Positions 46,101 to 55,841 of a DNA stretch of 64,000 bases are shown in pieces. The DNA is from Urbifossiella limnaea (GTDB lineage Bacteria; Planctomycetota; Planctomycetia; Gemmatales; Gemmataceae). The first letter of the stretch is position 1; every line of letters begins with the position of its first letter. Position numbers and translations under genes: made by a program. The stretch lies in assembly GCF_007747215.1 (NCBI RefSeq), contig NZ_CP036273.1, positions 2,650,322 to 2,714,321 of the forward strand, given 5' to 3'. The notes beneath the pieces were generated by a model that was given only the letters and a program-made list of their open reading frames with translations, was not told where the DNA came from and did not search any database.

Positions 46101-47904
46101 CGCGACGGTGGCCCAACTGGTGCGCCGCGTCGGGCAGGCGAGCAAGGACGCGGTCCGCGTCGAGGTGCCGTTCGAGTACATCGCCCCGAAGCCGGACGAG
46201 GTGTGGACGAAGAGTGCGGCGAAGGGCTTTGACGTGCCCGTCGGCCGGGCCGGGGCGACGCGCCGGCAGGCGTTCGTGCTCGGCCGCGGCACCGCGCAGC
46301 ACGCGCTCGTCGCCGGCAAGACGGGCTCCGGCAAGTCCACGCTGCTGCACGCCCTCATCACGAACCTGGCGCTCAACTATAGCCCGGACGAGGCCGAACT
46401 GTACCTCATCGACTTCAAGGAGGGGGTCGAGTTCCAGTGGTACGCGACGTACCAGCTGCCGCACGCCCGGGTCGTGGCCATCCAGAGCGAGCGCGAGTTC
46501 GGGCTGAGCGTGCTCCAGCGGCTCGACGGCATCCTCCGCGAGCGCGGCGAGCGCTTCCGCGACGCGGGCGTGAACGACCTCGCCGGCTACCGCGAGTTCT
46601 TGAAGGGGCAGGCGACGTGCCCGCGAATCCTGCTCGTGGTCGACGAGTTCCAGCAGTTCTTCGTCGAGGACGACAAGCTGGCCCAGGAGGCGGCACTGCT
46701 CCTCGACCGGCTCGTCCGCCAGGGCCGCGCGTTCGGGTTGCACGTGCTGCTCGGCTCGCAGACGCTGGGCGGTGCGTACTCGCTGGCGCGGAGCACCATC
46801 GACCAGATGGCCGTCCGCGTCGCACTCCAGTGCTCGGACGCCGACGCTCAGCTGATCCTCAGCAAGGACAACAACGCCGCCCGGCTGCTGAGCCGGCCCG
46901 GCGAGGCGATCTACAACGACCAGAACGGGCTCGTCGAGGGGAACGACCCGTTCCAGGTGGTGTGGCTGTCGGAGGAGAAGCGCGAGAGCGTGTTGCGCGA
47001 GCTGGGCCGGCGCGCGGCCGGGAAGTACCCGCCGCCGCTGGTGTTCGAGGGGAACAGCGACGCCGACCCGGCCCGCAACCCGGCCCTGGCCCGCGTGCTG
47101 GCCGCCGAGACGTGGGCGGAGCCGAAGGCCCCCGCGGCGTGGCTCGGCGACCCGGTGGCGATCAAGGAGCCGACCGTCGCCGTGTTCCGCCCCCAAGGGT
47201 CGGCGAACCTGTTGCTGATCGGCCAGAACGAAGACGCCGCCCGCGGCCTGTTCGCCGCCGCGCTGCTGGGGCTCGCGGGGCAGATCGCGCCGGCCGGCAC
47301 ACCCGTCTTCACCCTGCTCGACGGCACGCCGGACGACGCCGACGACGCCGAGACGCTGCGCCGGCTCGCCGCGAAGGTGCCCGGTCACGCCCGCGCCCCG
47401 GACCGCCCCGCGCTGCCGGCGGCGATCGCCGAACTCGCCGCGGAGGTGGAGCGGCGAGCGAAGGGGGAGGGCGGCCGCGCCCCGCGGTTCCTGTTCGTGT
47501 TCGGCGTCCACCGGTTCCGCGAGTTGCGGAAGGCCGAAGACGATTACTCGTTCAGCCGCCGCGGCGCCGAGCGCGAGCCGAGCCCGGCCGAGCGGTTCGC
47601 CGCGCTGCTGAAGGACGGCCCCGGCGTCGGCGTTCACGTGGTGGCGTGGTGCGACTCGTTGACGAACCTGAACCGCGCGTTCGACCGGTCGCTGCTCCGC
47701 GAGTTCGGGATGCGGGTGCTGTTCCAGATGAGCCCGACCGACAGTAGCACGCTGATGGACAGCCCGGCGGCGTCGCGGCTCGGCCGGCACCGGGCGCTGT
47801 TCCTCCAGGAAGAACAGGAGCGGCCGGAGAAGTTCCGCCCGTACGGCGTACCCGAGGCCGGGTGGGTCGACGCGGCTGTGGTTGCCGTCGGGAAGAAGAA
47901 ATAA
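43183..47904 (+). CDS. Ser/Thr kinase - coiled coil - FtsK/SpoIIIE (EccC-like) ATPase fusion
   Basis: This is a 1573-residue protein. Residues 36-310 are a Hanks kinase with SHGGMG (44-49), K66, HRDVKPSN (158-165), DLG (183-185) and APE (215-217), all catalytic residues present. Residues about 335-740 are an alanine- and charge-rich coiled coil. From about 745 three ATPase-like modules follow. The first has no P-loop but keeps a YRVLVVANFP strand. The second is a full FtsK domain with Walker A GKTGSGKS (1045-1052), Walker B RILLVVDEF (D1154/E1155) and a GSQTLGG sensor segment. The third lacks GKS. This three-module plan resembles EccC of type VII secretion. No membrane helix is obvious. GTG overlaps the upstream TGA. 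Confidence 0.93.
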   Translation: MSPSPSPDEGTVVLPAAAALRSAAAADATPAVAVPGFELLEVLSHGGMGVVYRARETALDRVVALKMIAPAALAMPDVRERFEREARAAARLQHPNVVALYHTGLDAPCPFLVLEYVPGFDLVRLVRERGSLPWREAVEYARLAAQGLRHVHECGLVHRDVKPSNVMVVPADGAGPASVKLLDLGVARLVLPASHPSDSALTEAGVFLGTPEYVAPEQAEDPRRADARSDLYGLGATLYFLLSGAPPFSGQTPLEAVRRAATDPRPSLRGRRPDVPAALDVVVRRLLAADPARRFASAADVADALGRVLRGEPLPPELSDPTAVHRPTGTSRMAANQYDRLRTALARLADAAKARAAAEAAAAAAFREASDRADRELGRAKKSLAAAREKEQAAIEENYTLAVTDLNGRADAELYAATRTRDERLTSLSLRYTSAEQKGRTEYQDKLWALDSVLEGSLKRAADQKESLGRKAAAAEEQVAGLWAEAGPLVEKAGTSREAVSGAAAAAATDDDPITRVQKAIAAAEDAIGTLRKDAGGKLFVLLGSTRRRLLAEAEAVGARLGEAEAAVAELKRFAAAEYAAETERAREKHARKRREAQEHYEPLLATQKEQYEAERARIGAEFEAAATAVRSKRGVEGATTESDYKQGRRLSAARNKAELKAAEETHEDKIGYATEARDAAWERLSAAWHGIAVEATTTLIALRAEAAADFPDWATVAGGRALPTTVPGGIRYGVMAVDPHLLPDGVSADARLAPPPDLAGPTPAFLPFPDRCSVVLKARDDGRAAAVAALQAMMLRFLTGLPPGKVRFTIVDPVGLGDNFASFMHLADHDEKLVTGRIWTEPREIEARLTDLTDHVASVIQKYLRNQYKSIEEYNRVAGEVAEPYRVLVVANFPANFSPEAAKRLVSIAQSGPSCGVCVLVGVDARAAMPRDFVLSDLEAPSLVLNWKDGRFSPKEPALAPFPLTVDAPPDAATVAQLVRRVGQASKDAVRVEVPFEYIAPKPDEVWTKSAAKGFDVPVGRAGATRRQAFVLGRGTAQHALVAGKTGSGKSTLLHALITNLALNYSPDEAELYLIDFKEGVEFQWYATYQLPHARVVAIQSEREFGLSVLQRLDGILRERGERFRDAGVNDLAGYREFLKGQATCPRILLVVDEFQQFFVEDDKLAQEAALLLDRLVRQGRAFGLHVLLGSQTLGGAYSLARSTIDQMAVRVALQCSDADAQLILSKDNNAARLLSRPGEAIYNDQNGLVEGNDPFQVVWLSEEKRESVLRELGRRAAGKYPPPLVFEGNSDADPARNPALARVLAAETWAEPKAPAAWLGDPVAIKEPTVAVFRPQGSANLLLIGQNEDAARGLFAAALLGLAGQIAPAGTPVFTLLDGTPDDADDAETLRRLAAKVPGHARAPDRPALPAAIAELAAEVERRAKGEGGRAPRFLFVFGVHRFRELRKAEDDYSFSRRGAEREPSPAERFAALLKDGPGVGVHVVAWCDSLTNLNRAFDRSLLREFGMRVLFQMSPTDSSTLMDSPAASRLGRHRALFLQEEQERPEKFRPYGVPEAGWVDAAVVAVGKKK

Positions 47905-48020
47905 CCACAGAGTCACAGCGGGCGCAGCGAGAAGGCAGAGGACCGAGACAATGCAGGGCTCGGACCAACGTCTTTTTTCGGCTTTGTGTCTTCTCTCTGC
48001 GCCCTCTGTGACTCTGTGGT
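47904..48020. repeat. 31-bp imperfect inverted repeat between the FtsK fusion and P450 genes
   Basis: The arm at 47904-47934 is repeated in inverse orientation at 47990-48020 with two mismatches. It begins ACCACAGAGTCACAG on the outer sides. The inner 55 bp contain a T-run (TTTTTT at 47972-47977). The left arm starts on the stop codon of the ATPase gene and the right arm ends 5 bp before the P450 ATG. It may be a terminator-like hairpin or a small dispersed (MITE-like) element. Confidence 0.65.
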
Positions 48021-48025
48021 GAATC

Positions 48026-49393
48026 ATGCCTTCCGACCAACTCCCGCCCGGCCCCCGCGGCAGTTCCTGGCTCGGCGGCAGCCTCCGCGACTTCACCGCC
48101 CGCCGGCTCGACTTCTTCCTCGACGTGGCCCGGGACTACGGCCCCCTCGCCAGCTTCCGCTTCGGCCCGCGGCGGATGTTCCTGGCGTCCGACCCGGCAC
48201 TCATCGAGCAGGTCCTGGTGACCGACGCCAAGCATTACATCAAGCACTTCGGCGCCCGCATGTACAAGCCTGTGCTCGGCAACGGCCTGGTCACCAGCGA
48301 AGGCGAGTTCTGGCTCCGCCAGCGCCGCCTCAGTCAGCCCGCGTTCCTGAAGCAGCGCGTGCACTCGTACGCCCCCGCGATGGCCGAACTGACGCGGCGG
48401 ATGCTCGCCGATTGGCGGCCGGGGAAGTGGGTGGACGTGCAGTACGAGTTCAGCGGCCTCACCAGCGCGATCGCCCTCAAGACGCTGTTCGGCCTCGAAA
48501 GCACTGAGGACCGGGCCACGTTCGTCGAGGCACTGCGGGAGGCGTTCGACCTGATGAGCGCCCGGTTCCGCACCGTGCTGGCGGTGCCGCGCTGGGTGCC
48601 GACGCCGGCCAACCGCAAGCTGAAGCGCGCCATCCGCCACCTCGACACCGTCATGGACGGGTTCATCGCCGCGGGGAAGAAGCGCGCCGCCGAGCGCGAA
48701 GGGCAGGGGAGCACGGCCGGCGAGGCGGTCGATCTGCTGACGCGGCTCCTCGCCGCGCGCGACGAGGACGGCTCGGCGATGACGCCGCGGCAACTCCGCG
48801 ACGAGGCCATGACGCTGTACCTCGCCGGCCACGAAACGACGGCGCTGACGCTGAGCTGGGCGTGGCTGTTGCTGGCCCAAAACCCCGCGGCCGAGGACCG
48901 GCTCGTCGCTGAGTGGAAGGCCGTTCTCGGCGGCCGCTCGCCGACGCCCGACGACCTGCCGAACCTGCCGTACACGGACGCCGTGATCGCCGAGGCGATG
49001 CGCGTCTACCCGCCGGTTTACCTCATCGGCCGCGAGGCGACGAAGGAGTTGGAACTCGGCGGCTACCGGGTGAAGAAGGGGTACACAATCTTCATGAGCC
49101 AGTGGGTCAACCACCGCGACCCGGCGTACTTCCCGGACCCGGGGGCGTTCAAGCCGGAGCGCTGGCTGGACGGGCTGGCGAAGCGGATTCCGAAGTACGC
49201 GTACTACCCGTTCGGCGGCGGCCCGCGGGTGTGCATCGGCAACACGTTCGCGCTGATGGAGGCGGCGATCCTCCTGGCGACGGTCGGCCAGCGATACCGG
49301 TTCACGCTCGACCCCGCGGCGGTCATCGACTTCGACCCGCAGATCACGCTGCTGCCGAAGTACGGCATCCCGGCGACGCTGGCCGCGCGCTGA
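48026..49393 (+). CDS. Cytochrome P450
   Basis: This 455-residue soluble P450 monooxygenase shows the I-helix LAGHETTALTLSW, the ExxR of EAMRVYPPV, the PERW segment (FKPERWLDG), and the heme loop FGGGPRVCIGNTFALMEA with the axial cysteine C403. The N-terminus (DQLPPGPRGSSWLGG) has no membrane anchor. It resembles the fatty-acid/terpene group of bacterial P450s, but the substrate cannot be read from sequence. No ferredoxin or reductase gene is adjacent. No good Shine-Dalgarno site is seen; the ATG follows the inverted repeat directly. Confidence 0.95.
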   Translation: MPSDQLPPGPRGSSWLGGSLRDFTARRLDFFLDVARDYGPLASFRFGPRRMFLASDPALIEQVLVTDAKHYIKHFGARMYKPVLGNGLVTSEGEFWLRQRRLSQPAFLKQRVHSYAPAMAELTRRMLADWRPGKWVDVQYEFSGLTSAIALKTLFGLESTEDRATFVEALREAFDLMSARFRTVLAVPRWVPTPANRKLKRAIRHLDTVMDGFIAAGKKRAAEREGQGSTAGEAVDLLTRLLAARDEDGSAMTPRQLRDEAMTLYLAGHETTALTLSWAWLLLAQNPAAEDRLVAEWKAVLGGRSPTPDDLPNLPYTDAVIAEAMRVYPPVYLIGREATKELELGGYRVKKGYTIFMSQWVNHRDPAYFPDPGAFKPERWLDGLAKRIPKYAYYPFGGGPRVCIGNTFALMEAAILLATVGQRYRFTLDPAAVIDFDPQITLLPKYGIPATLAAR

Positions 49394-49399
49394 CGTGTG

Positions 49400-52345
49400 T
49401 CACAGTTCCGCGGGGCACACCGTCTCGGCCTCGGAGCGGTCGGCGAAGCCGAGGTGCCAGCCGTCGGCCGGCGGCGGGGCGAACTCGGCCAGTCCCGCCT
49501 CGATCCTCGCCAGCTCCCGCGCCAACTCCGCGCACCGGGAGGCCGCCCCGCTCAGCTCGCCGCGCGTGCCGATGTCCTCCAGCGCCCGCGCCGCCTCGGT
49601 GGCGCCGGGCTGGCTGAAGAACGCCACCATTCCCTTGACGGTGTGGGCCGCGTCCCGGACGCCGTCGGCGTCGCCGTTGCCAATCGCGGCCCGGAGCGCG
49701 GCCATCTGCGTGTTGCAGTCCTGGTAGAAGACGCCGACCAACTGGCGGAGCACGTCGCGGTTGCCGCCGACCCGTTCGAGCACCGTCGTGCGGTCGAACG
49801 TCGCGTCGGCCGGCGTCCGGACGTCGTTCGTGTCCTGCCGGTGCCGCGCGTTTGTGTCCTCGGCGCCCGACTCGGCGGGCACCGCGACGCGCCGCAGTAC
49901 CGCGTGCAGGTCGTCGTCGCGGACCGGTTTCGAGACGTAATCGTCCATCCCGGCGTTGAGGCACTCCTCGCGGGTGCCGGACATGGCGTGCGCGGTGAGG
50001 GCCACGATCGGCATTCGGCTGCGGCCGCCGGCCTCGGAGCGGCGGACGGCCGCAGCCAGCTCGAAGCCACTCATGTCCGGCATCTGCAAGTCGGTGAACA
50101 TCAAATCGAATGAGCGGTCGGCGAGGGCCGTGAGCGCCTCACGGCCGTCGGCGGTGACGGTGACGCTGTGGCCCCACCGCTCCAGCTTCCTCGCCGTTAC
50201 CAGCTGGTTGAACCGGTTGTCCTCCACCACCAGAACCCGCAACCCGGTCGGACCGGCCGGCGGCGTCACGCGCGGCGCCGGCGTCGGTACGCCCCCGGTG
50301 AGCTGCGTCGGGTCGACGGCGAGCTGAAGCACACGGGCCAGGTCGACCCGGCGGACCGGCTTCCGCAGGTGGGCGACGCCGAGCGTCCGACAGCGCTCCA
50401 CGTCCCGCGGCAGGTCGGCCGAGGAGAGCAGCACCACCACCGACCGTGCGAGGCGGCGGGCGACGGCCTGCTCGGCGAGCACGAAGCCGTCCGGCTCGGG
50501 GAGGGTGGCGTCGACCAGCAGCAGGGGAAGCGGCGTGCCCGCGGCCGCTGCGGCTTCCAGAGCTGCCAGCGCGGACGGCGTGTCGTCCGCGGTCGTCGGC
50601 TGGAAGTTGAGCCGCTCCAGCATACCGGCCAGGGCGCGCTGCGTCGTGAGGTTGTCCTCGGCCACCAGGACCGGTCCGCCCTCGGTCAGGTAGAAGTCGG
50701 ACAAGGACAGTGACGCGTGCGAGTGGCTCGGCACCCCGAACCGGGCGGTGAAGTGGAACGCACTGCCGCGGCCGACGGTGCTCTCGGCCCACACCTCGCC
50801 GCCCATCAGCCGAACGAGGTGCGCCGAGATGGTGAGGCCGAGGCCGCTGCCGCCGTACTTCCGCGAGGTGCCGCCGTCGGCCTGCGTGAACGGCTCGAAG
50901 ACGGCTTGCAGCTTGTCCGACGGGATGCCGATGCCGGTGTCCACGACGCTGACCAGCAGGTTCGCGACGCCGGCGGACCGCTCGCCGACGCGGACGCGGA
51001 CGAACACCTCGCCGGCGTGCGTGAACTTGATGGCGTTGCCGACGAGGTTGACCACCACCTGACGCAGCCGGCCGGCGTCGCCGACGAGCACGTCGGGCAC
51101 GTCGGCCGGGATGTCGCAGCCGAGTTCGAGCCCCTTCGTGTGAGCCCGTAGGGCCAGACCTTGCAGCGTGTCGTCGAGCACGGCGCGGAGGTCGAAGTCG
51201 GCCGGGTCGAGGTCGAACTTGCCGGCTTCGATCTTTGACAGGTCGAGGAGGTCGTTGATGACGCCGAGCAGCGCCGTGGCCGACTCGCCGACGATGCCGA
51301 GGCACTCTCGCTGCTCGCCGGTCAGCCGACCGCCCTCGAGCACGAGTTCGGTCATCCCCATGATGGCGTTCATCGGGGTGCGGATTTCGTGGCTGACGTT
51401 GGCCAGGAACTCACTCTTGGCCCGGTTCGCGGCCTCGGCCGTGGCCCGCGCCTTCTCCACCGGGGTGAGGTCGTCGAACGTCGCCAGCGCGCCGCGGCAG
51501 CTGCCGTCGTCGGCGAGGATGGGCGTGGAGTTGACCGAGAGCGTCTTCCCCTCGCCGGCCCGGAGGCCGAGGACGTGCCCGGTCTGCGGGGCGGCGTCGC
51601 GCAGCACTTTGACCCACGGGTGCTCCGCCTCGGAGATCGGCACCGCCCCCGCGGACCACGGCAGGTCGGACGCCCGGCGGCCGCGCAGGTCGTCGGCCGG
51701 CACGCCGACCGCTCGGCCGAAGGCGTCGTTGGCCAGGGCGATGACGCCGTGCCGGTCCAACACTACGACGCCTTCGGAGAGTGTGTTCAGTGTCGCCTTG
51801 ACGCGGTCGGGTACCACGCGGGCCTCGGCCAAATCGATCTTGCGCAGCACGGTCCTCAGGTAGACCGCGGTGGCGGCGAACCAGCCGACCGAGCAGAACG
51901 CCAGGAGTGGAAGCATCGACCCGCCGGCGTACCGCCACGCGCCCGAGAACGGCAGCGGCCGGCACGCCACCTCGACGCGCGCCCACGCGCTGCCGTCCGC
52001 CTTCGGAACCTCGGCCTGTAAGTGGGTGGGCGTCGCCGTGTCGGTCGCGTCGGCCCAGTGCTGGGTGTGCCCGCCGGTGTCGGCGACGAGGCGCCCGTCG
52101 GCGTTCCGGATGCCGATCGACAGAACCTCGGGGCTGCGGCGGGCAACCGCTCGGGCGAACGACTCGGCGGCGGCGGGCGACTCGCCGCGGTACGACAGGA
52201 CGGCGCACTCGACCGCGACGGCCTCGCACACGGCCTGCCGGCGGGCGAGCTCGGCCGCGTCCGGGTCCGCGAGCACGCCGACGTTCCGCGCCAGGAACAG
52301 CACGCAGAGGAGGAGGCTGACGAGGCCGAAGCAGACGCGATTCAT
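49400..52345 (-). CDS. Hybrid sensor histidine kinase (PAS-HisKA-HATPase-REC-REC-HPt)
   Basis: This 981-residue protein has membrane helices at residues 5-23 and 143-163 enclosing a periplasmic sensor of about 120 residues. A PAS domain follows (about 185-300). HisKA has H319 in [11 protein letters not shown], and HATPase has the N-box ([13 protein letters not shown]) with DTGIGIP and GGSGLGL. Receiver 1 has D612, receiver 2 has D752 in [11 protein letters not shown], and a C-terminal HPt domain has H901 in AAHTVKG. This is the full BarA-type phosphorelay in one chain, with every phospho-site present. It starts 23 bp after the cadherin-like gene on the same strand. An HD-GYP regulator is encoded divergently nearby. 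Confidence 0.94.
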   Translation of the reverse strand: MNRVCFGLVSLLLCVLFLARNVGVLADPDAAELARRQAVCEAVAVECAVLSYRGESPAAAESFARAVARRSPEVLSIGIRNADGRLVADTGGHTQHWADATDTATPTHLQAEVPKADGSAWARVEVACRPLPFSGAWRYAGGSMLPLLAFCSVGWFAATAVYLRTVLRKIDLAEARVVPDRVKATLNTLSEGVVVLDRHGVIALANDAFGRAVGVPADDLRGRRASDLPWSAGAVPISEAEHPWVKVLRDAAPQTGHVLGLRAGEGKTLSVNSTPILADDGSCRGALATFDDLTPVEKARATAEAANRAKSEFLANVSHEIRTPMNAIMGMTELVLEGGRLTGEQRECLGIVGESATALLGVINDLLDLSKIEAGKFDLDPADFDLRAVLDDTLQGLALRAHTKGLELGCDIPADVPDVLVGDAGRLRQVVVNLVGNAIKFTHAGEVFVRVRVGERSAGVANLLVSVVDTGIGIPSDKLQAVFEPFTQADGGTSRKYGGSGLGLTISAHLVRLMGGEVWAESTVGRGSAFHFTARFGVPSHSHASLSLSDFYLTEGGPVLVAEDNLTTQRALAGMLERLNFQPTTADDTPSALAALEAAAAAGTPLPLLLVDATLPEPDGFVLAEQAVARRLARSVVVLLSSADLPRDVERCRTLGVAHLRKPVRRVDLARVLQLAVDPTQLTGGVPTPAPRVTPPAGPTGLRVLVVEDNRFNQLVTARKLERWGHSVTVTADGREALTALADRSFDLMFTDLQMPDMSGFELAAAVRRSEAGGRSRMPIVALTAHAMSGTREECLNAGMDDYVSKPVRDDDLHAVLRRVAVPAESGAEDTNARHRQDTNDVRTPADATFDRTTVLERVGGNRDVLRQLVGVFYQDCNTQMAALRAAIGNGDADGVRDAAHTVKGMVAFFSQPGATEAARALEDIGTRGELSGAASRCAELARELARIEAGLAEFAPPPADGWHLGFADRSEAETVCPAEL

Positions 52346-52368
52346 TGCGGGAAGCTCGGGGTGCGCGG

Positions 52369-54615
52369 TCAGCCGACCATCGCCTGCAGGGAGTCGTCCG
52401 GGCCGCCGTCGCGGGGCCGCCTGGCGTCGCGCTCCCATGCGAAGATGACGTCCAGCGGGTCGAACCTCCGCATCACCGCCGGGCGAGCCAGCAGGGCGCT
52501 GAGGAACCAGTACACGGCCCGCGTGTTCAGTAGCACCATCCCGGCGACCGCCACGGTACCCGACACGACGATGGAGTCGGCGGTGGCCCGCTCTGCCGCT
52601 TCGGCCCGGAGTTCGTCGCGGACGCGGTCCAGAGGCGCGAGCAGCGTCGCGGGCAGGTTCACCGCCGCTTGTGGCGTCGTGATCGCAGGCGTGATCGGCA
52701 CCGGCGCCGTCGCCGGAACCGTGGGCGGCAACGCCACGGCGGCCGCCGGTGCCGACGGTTCCGGCGCCGTGGGCACCGGTTGGGGTTGCGTGGCGGGGGA
52801 CGGCTGCGGCGCCGGCGCTGGTGCCTCGGGCAGTACCGGAGCGTCGCCGGCGGCGTACACACGACCCGCGTCTGCCGCGGTCGGCGTGCCTGCCGGCTGG
52901 GAGTTCCCGGTCGGCGTGCCGGACGAGACGGCGGGCACCGGACTGACGGTTCCCCCGGGAGCGCCACCGAGCGGGCTATCGCCGTCGGAAGAGTCCGAGG
53001 CTCTCGGCGCGACCGAGTCGGGCGGCGTGGCAGCAATCGTCGGCCCGGCCGTGCCGGTCGGCGACGGTACCGGTGGCAAGAGATCGGGTGTCGGCGGGGG
53101 TTCGGGCGTGGGCGGGTTCGCTACCGTTACCGTCACCTGTACCAGCCCCGAGCGGAGCTGACCGTCGGTGACGAGGTAGGTGAACGTATCAGTCCCGTGG
53201 AACCCGGCGTCCGGCGTGTACGTCATGGACCCGTCGGCCGCGACCGTTACAGTCCCGTGCGCGCCGCCGGCGACCAACTCGGCAGCCAGCACGTCGCCGT
53301 CGGGGTCGGAGTCGTTCGCCAGGACGGTCGCGGCCGAGACCGTGACCGGCGTACCGGCGACGGTGGTCGCGGTGTCCACCCCGCCGACCGGTGGCCGGTT
53401 GGTACTGTGGACGAAGATCCGCACCCTTGTGCCGCCGGTGACGCCGCCGCCGTCCGCCGCCGAGTAGCCGAACGAGTCGGTCCCGGCGTACCCGACGTCG
53501 GGCGTGTACGTGAACGAGCCGTCGGGGTCGAAGGTCAGCGTGCCGTGGCCTGGGTCGCTGTTGAGAACGGCCGTGAGTGTCCCGATTCCCGAAGGCGTGT
53601 CGTTGGCCAACACGCCGGGTGCGGTCACCCTCAGGGTGCCGCCGGCGGCGACGGCGTAGTCGTCGTCCACCGCAGCCGGCCGGGCGACGGCGCCAACGAC
53701 GTTCAGCGTGACGGTGACCGGCGCCGGGCTCATGCTGCCGTCGGTCACGCGGTACGTGAACGAGGTCGTGCCGGACCAGCCGGCGGGTGGCGTGTAGGTG
53801 AACGCGCCGCCGGTGGTCAGCACGAGTGTGCCGACGGCGGGGGCGGTCTCCAAAAGTGCCGTCAGGGTGTCGCCGTCCGGGTCGGTATCGTTGCCGAGGA
53901 GGCCGGGGGCGCCTGCCGAGAGAGTTGTGTCCTCCGCCACCGTGTAAGCGTCGGGCGACGCCACCGGTGCCCGGTTCGCGGCGGCGACTGTCACGACCAC
54001 GGTCGCCGGGGCGGACGTGATGACGCCGTCGGTCACGACGTAGGTAAACGAGTCGGTGCCGGTGAAGGTCACGAACGCGGTGTACACGAACGAGCCGTCC
54101 GGGCTGAGGAGCAGCAGGCCGTTCGACGGCAGCGCCACGGCGGACGCGGTGAGTACCGCCCCGCCGGGGCTCAGGTCGTTCCCGAGAAGCCCCCCGGGAA
54201 CTCCGACCACCAGGTCGAGGGAAAGGACACTCGTGCGGACGGCCGTCGTGTAGGCGTCGTCCACGGCCGTCGGTGGGGTCGTGTCGACGGCCACGATCAG
54301 CGCAGCAGGCAAGGCCGGCGCGGCCGAGATCATCGCCCCGCCGCCCGCTCCCGAGGTGTCGAACGCGGCGAGGTACGTCACCTGCCCTAGGCCGCTCACG
54401 ACCAACGGCGCGGACGCGGCCGGGGCGGCCGTGACGGGGGCAGGTCGGGGGCTGAGAGTGGGGAGCGGGAAGTCCACGACCGCGAGCGGTAGCTGTCCGG
54501 CTACCGTCGCCGTGGTGACCGCGGCAGGCAGCGGGTCCAGGCTGGCGCTCGGCTGGACGCGGGACTCCAGAGCTTCGACGGCGAGCCGGCGGCGGACGGG
54601 GGGGACGTGGGTCAT
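52369..54615 (-). CDS. Cadherin-like tandem-repeat surface protein with C-terminal membrane helix
   Basis: This 748-residue protein begins [18 protein letters not shown], an LEPR/LEDR-type N-terminal signature of large planctomycete extracellular proteins. About four cadherin-like/tandem-95 repeats fill residues about 110-500 ([65 protein letters not shown]), each with calcium-binding DPDGD-type loops. A proline- and threonine-rich stalk (about 500-660) leads to a hydrophobic helix near 680-710 and a charged tail of about 38 residues. It fits a membrane-anchored adhesin with a cytoplasmic tail, and shares an operon with the hybrid histidine kinase. Confidence 0.85.
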   Translation of the reverse strand: MTHVPPVRRRLAVEALESRVQPSASLDPLPAAVTTATVAGQLPLAVVDFPLPTLSPRPAPVTAAPAASAPLVVSGLGQVTYLAAFDTSGAGGGAMISAAPALPAALIVAVDTTPPTAVDDAYTTAVRTSVLSLDLVVGVPGGLLGNDLSPGGAVLTASAVALPSNGLLLLSPDGSFVYTAFVTFTGTDSFTYVVTDGVITSAPATVVVTVAAANRAPVASPDAYTVAEDTTLSAGAPGLLGNDTDPDGDTLTALLETAPAVGTLVLTTGGAFTYTPPAGWSGTTSFTYRVTDGSMSPAPVTVTLNVVGAVARPAAVDDDYAVAAGGTLRVTAPGVLANDTPSGIGTLTAVLNSDPGHGTLTFDPDGSFTYTPDVGYAGTDSFGYSAADGGGVTGGTRVRIFVHSTNRPPVGGVDTATTVAGTPVTVSAATVLANDSDPDGDVLAAELVAGGAHGTVTVAADGSMTYTPDAGFHGTDTFTYLVTDGQLRSGLVQVTVTVANPPTPEPPPTPDLLPPVPSPTGTAGPTIAATPPDSVAPRASDSSDGDSPLGGAPGGTVSPVPAVSSGTPTGNSQPAGTPTAADAGRVYAAGDAPVLPEAPAPAPQPSPATQPQPVPTAPEPSAPAAAVALPPTVPATAPVPITPAITTPQAAVNLPATLLAPLDRVRDELRAEAAERATADSIVVSGTVAVAGMVLLNTRAVYWFLSALLARPAVMRRFDPLDVIFAWERDARRPRDGGPDDSLQAMVG

Positions 54616-54827
54616 GCCTCGAATCGGGGCGGGTGGCTTAACCCATAGCACGCCCTTCGCCCGATGCGGCAATCGCGAGCGGTTTCGGCCGAATCGGCCG
54701 CGGATTCAGGCCGGGGCCGAATTCGGCCGCCGCCGGAATCGCCGCGCCCGGCGCCCGCTTGAACCCGCGCCGGCGTGACCTACGCTTGGGTGACCGGTCC
54801 GCCCTCCGGCCGCGGGGTCTCGCGCCC

Positions 54828-55841
54828 ATGAAGGTGCTCATCGCCGACGACAACCACTTCTACCGCTGCGCGCTGGAAGCGACGCTCCGGGAGTGGGGGT
54901 ACGAGGTGACCGCGGTCGCCGACGGCGAGGCGGCGTGGGCCGTGCTCGAGTCGGACGCCGCCCCCCGCATCGCCGTCCTCGACTGGATGATGCCGAAGGC
55001 CGACGGCGTGGAGGTTTGCCGCCGGCTCCGCGCGATGCCGCGGCCCGAGCCGACGTACGTCATCATCCTCACCTCACGCGACGGCAAGGCGAGCGCCGCC
55101 GAGGCGCTCGAGGGCGGGGCCGACGACTACGTCACGAAGCCGTTCGACCGCGGCGAGCTGGCCGCCCGGCTGCGTGTCGGCCGGCGGATCGTCACCCTGC
55201 AAACGAGCGAGACGGTGGTTTACTCGTTCGCCCGCGCCGTAGACGGCAAGAGCCCGTTCACCCGCGGCCACTCCGAGCGCGTGAAGGGGTACGCCCTGGC
55301 GCTCGCGTCCCGGCTCGGGCTGTCGGGCGCGGACCAGGAGTTGCTGCGCCGCGGTGCCATCCTCCACGACATCGGCAAGATCGCTGTACCCGACGCCATC
55401 CTCAACAAGGCCGGCCCGCTGACGCCGGACGAAATGGCCGTCATCCGCGAGCACCCGGTGCAGGGCGTGCGGATGATCGAGCCGATCGAGTCGGTCCGCG
55501 ACGTGATCCCGCTCGTCCGCTGGCACCACGAGCGGGTGGACGGCACCGGCTACCCCGACGGCCTTGCCGGCGAGAAGATTCCGCTGCTGGTGCGGGTGCT
55601 GGCCGTGGCCGACGTGTACGACGCGCTGAGCAGCGACCGGCCGTACCGCGCGTCGCTGCCGACGGACGTGAGCCTCTCCATCCTGCGGAAGGACGCGGTC
55701 GGCGGCGGGCTCGACCCGGAGTTGGTGGAGGAGTTCTGCGCCCTGCCGATGCACAGACTGAACACGATCGGCGTCGGGGCTGTGATGCAACCCCACGAGC
55801 GTACGCCGGGGACCATGCGCATGAAGGCGGCGCCGGTTTAG
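54828..55841 (+). CDS. Response regulator with HD-GYP cyclic-di-GMP phosphodiesterase domain
   Basis: This 337-residue protein has a receiver domain (residues 1-118) with acidic pair D7/D8, phospho-acceptor D52 in VLDWMMPKADG, and K104 in VTKPFD. An HD-GYP domain (about 125-320) follows with GHSERV, LHDIGK (H180, D181), the paired RWHHERVDGTGYPDG (H233, H234; GYP 241-243) and VADVYDAL. It should break down cyclic-di-GMP on phosphorylation. It is divergent from the cadherin-like/hybrid-kinase operon across 212 bp, so it may be the output of that kinase. ATG 54828 directly starts the first receiver strand. Confidence 0.94.
   Translation: MKVLIADDNHFYRCALEATLREWGYEVTAVADGEAAWAVLESDAAPRIAVLDWMMPKADGVEVCRRLRAMPRPEPTYVIILTSRDGKASAAEALEGGADDYVTKPFDRGELAARLRVGRRIVTLQTSETVVYSFARAVDGKSPFTRGHSERVKGYALALASRLGLSGADQELLRRGAILHDIGKIAVPDAILNKAGPLTPDEMAVIREHPVQGVRMIEPIESVRDVIPLVRWHHERVDGTGYPDGLAGEKIPLLVRVLAVADVYDALSSDRPYRASLPTDVSLSILRKDAVGGGLDPELVEEFCALPMHRLNTIGVGAVMQPHERTPGTMRMKAAPV

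Noticed and set aside
44806-48096. Open frame of about 1100 codons opposite the kinase-FtsK gene
   Set aside because: The plus-strand frame has intact kinase and Walker motifs; the minus frame has none and runs into the inverted repeat.
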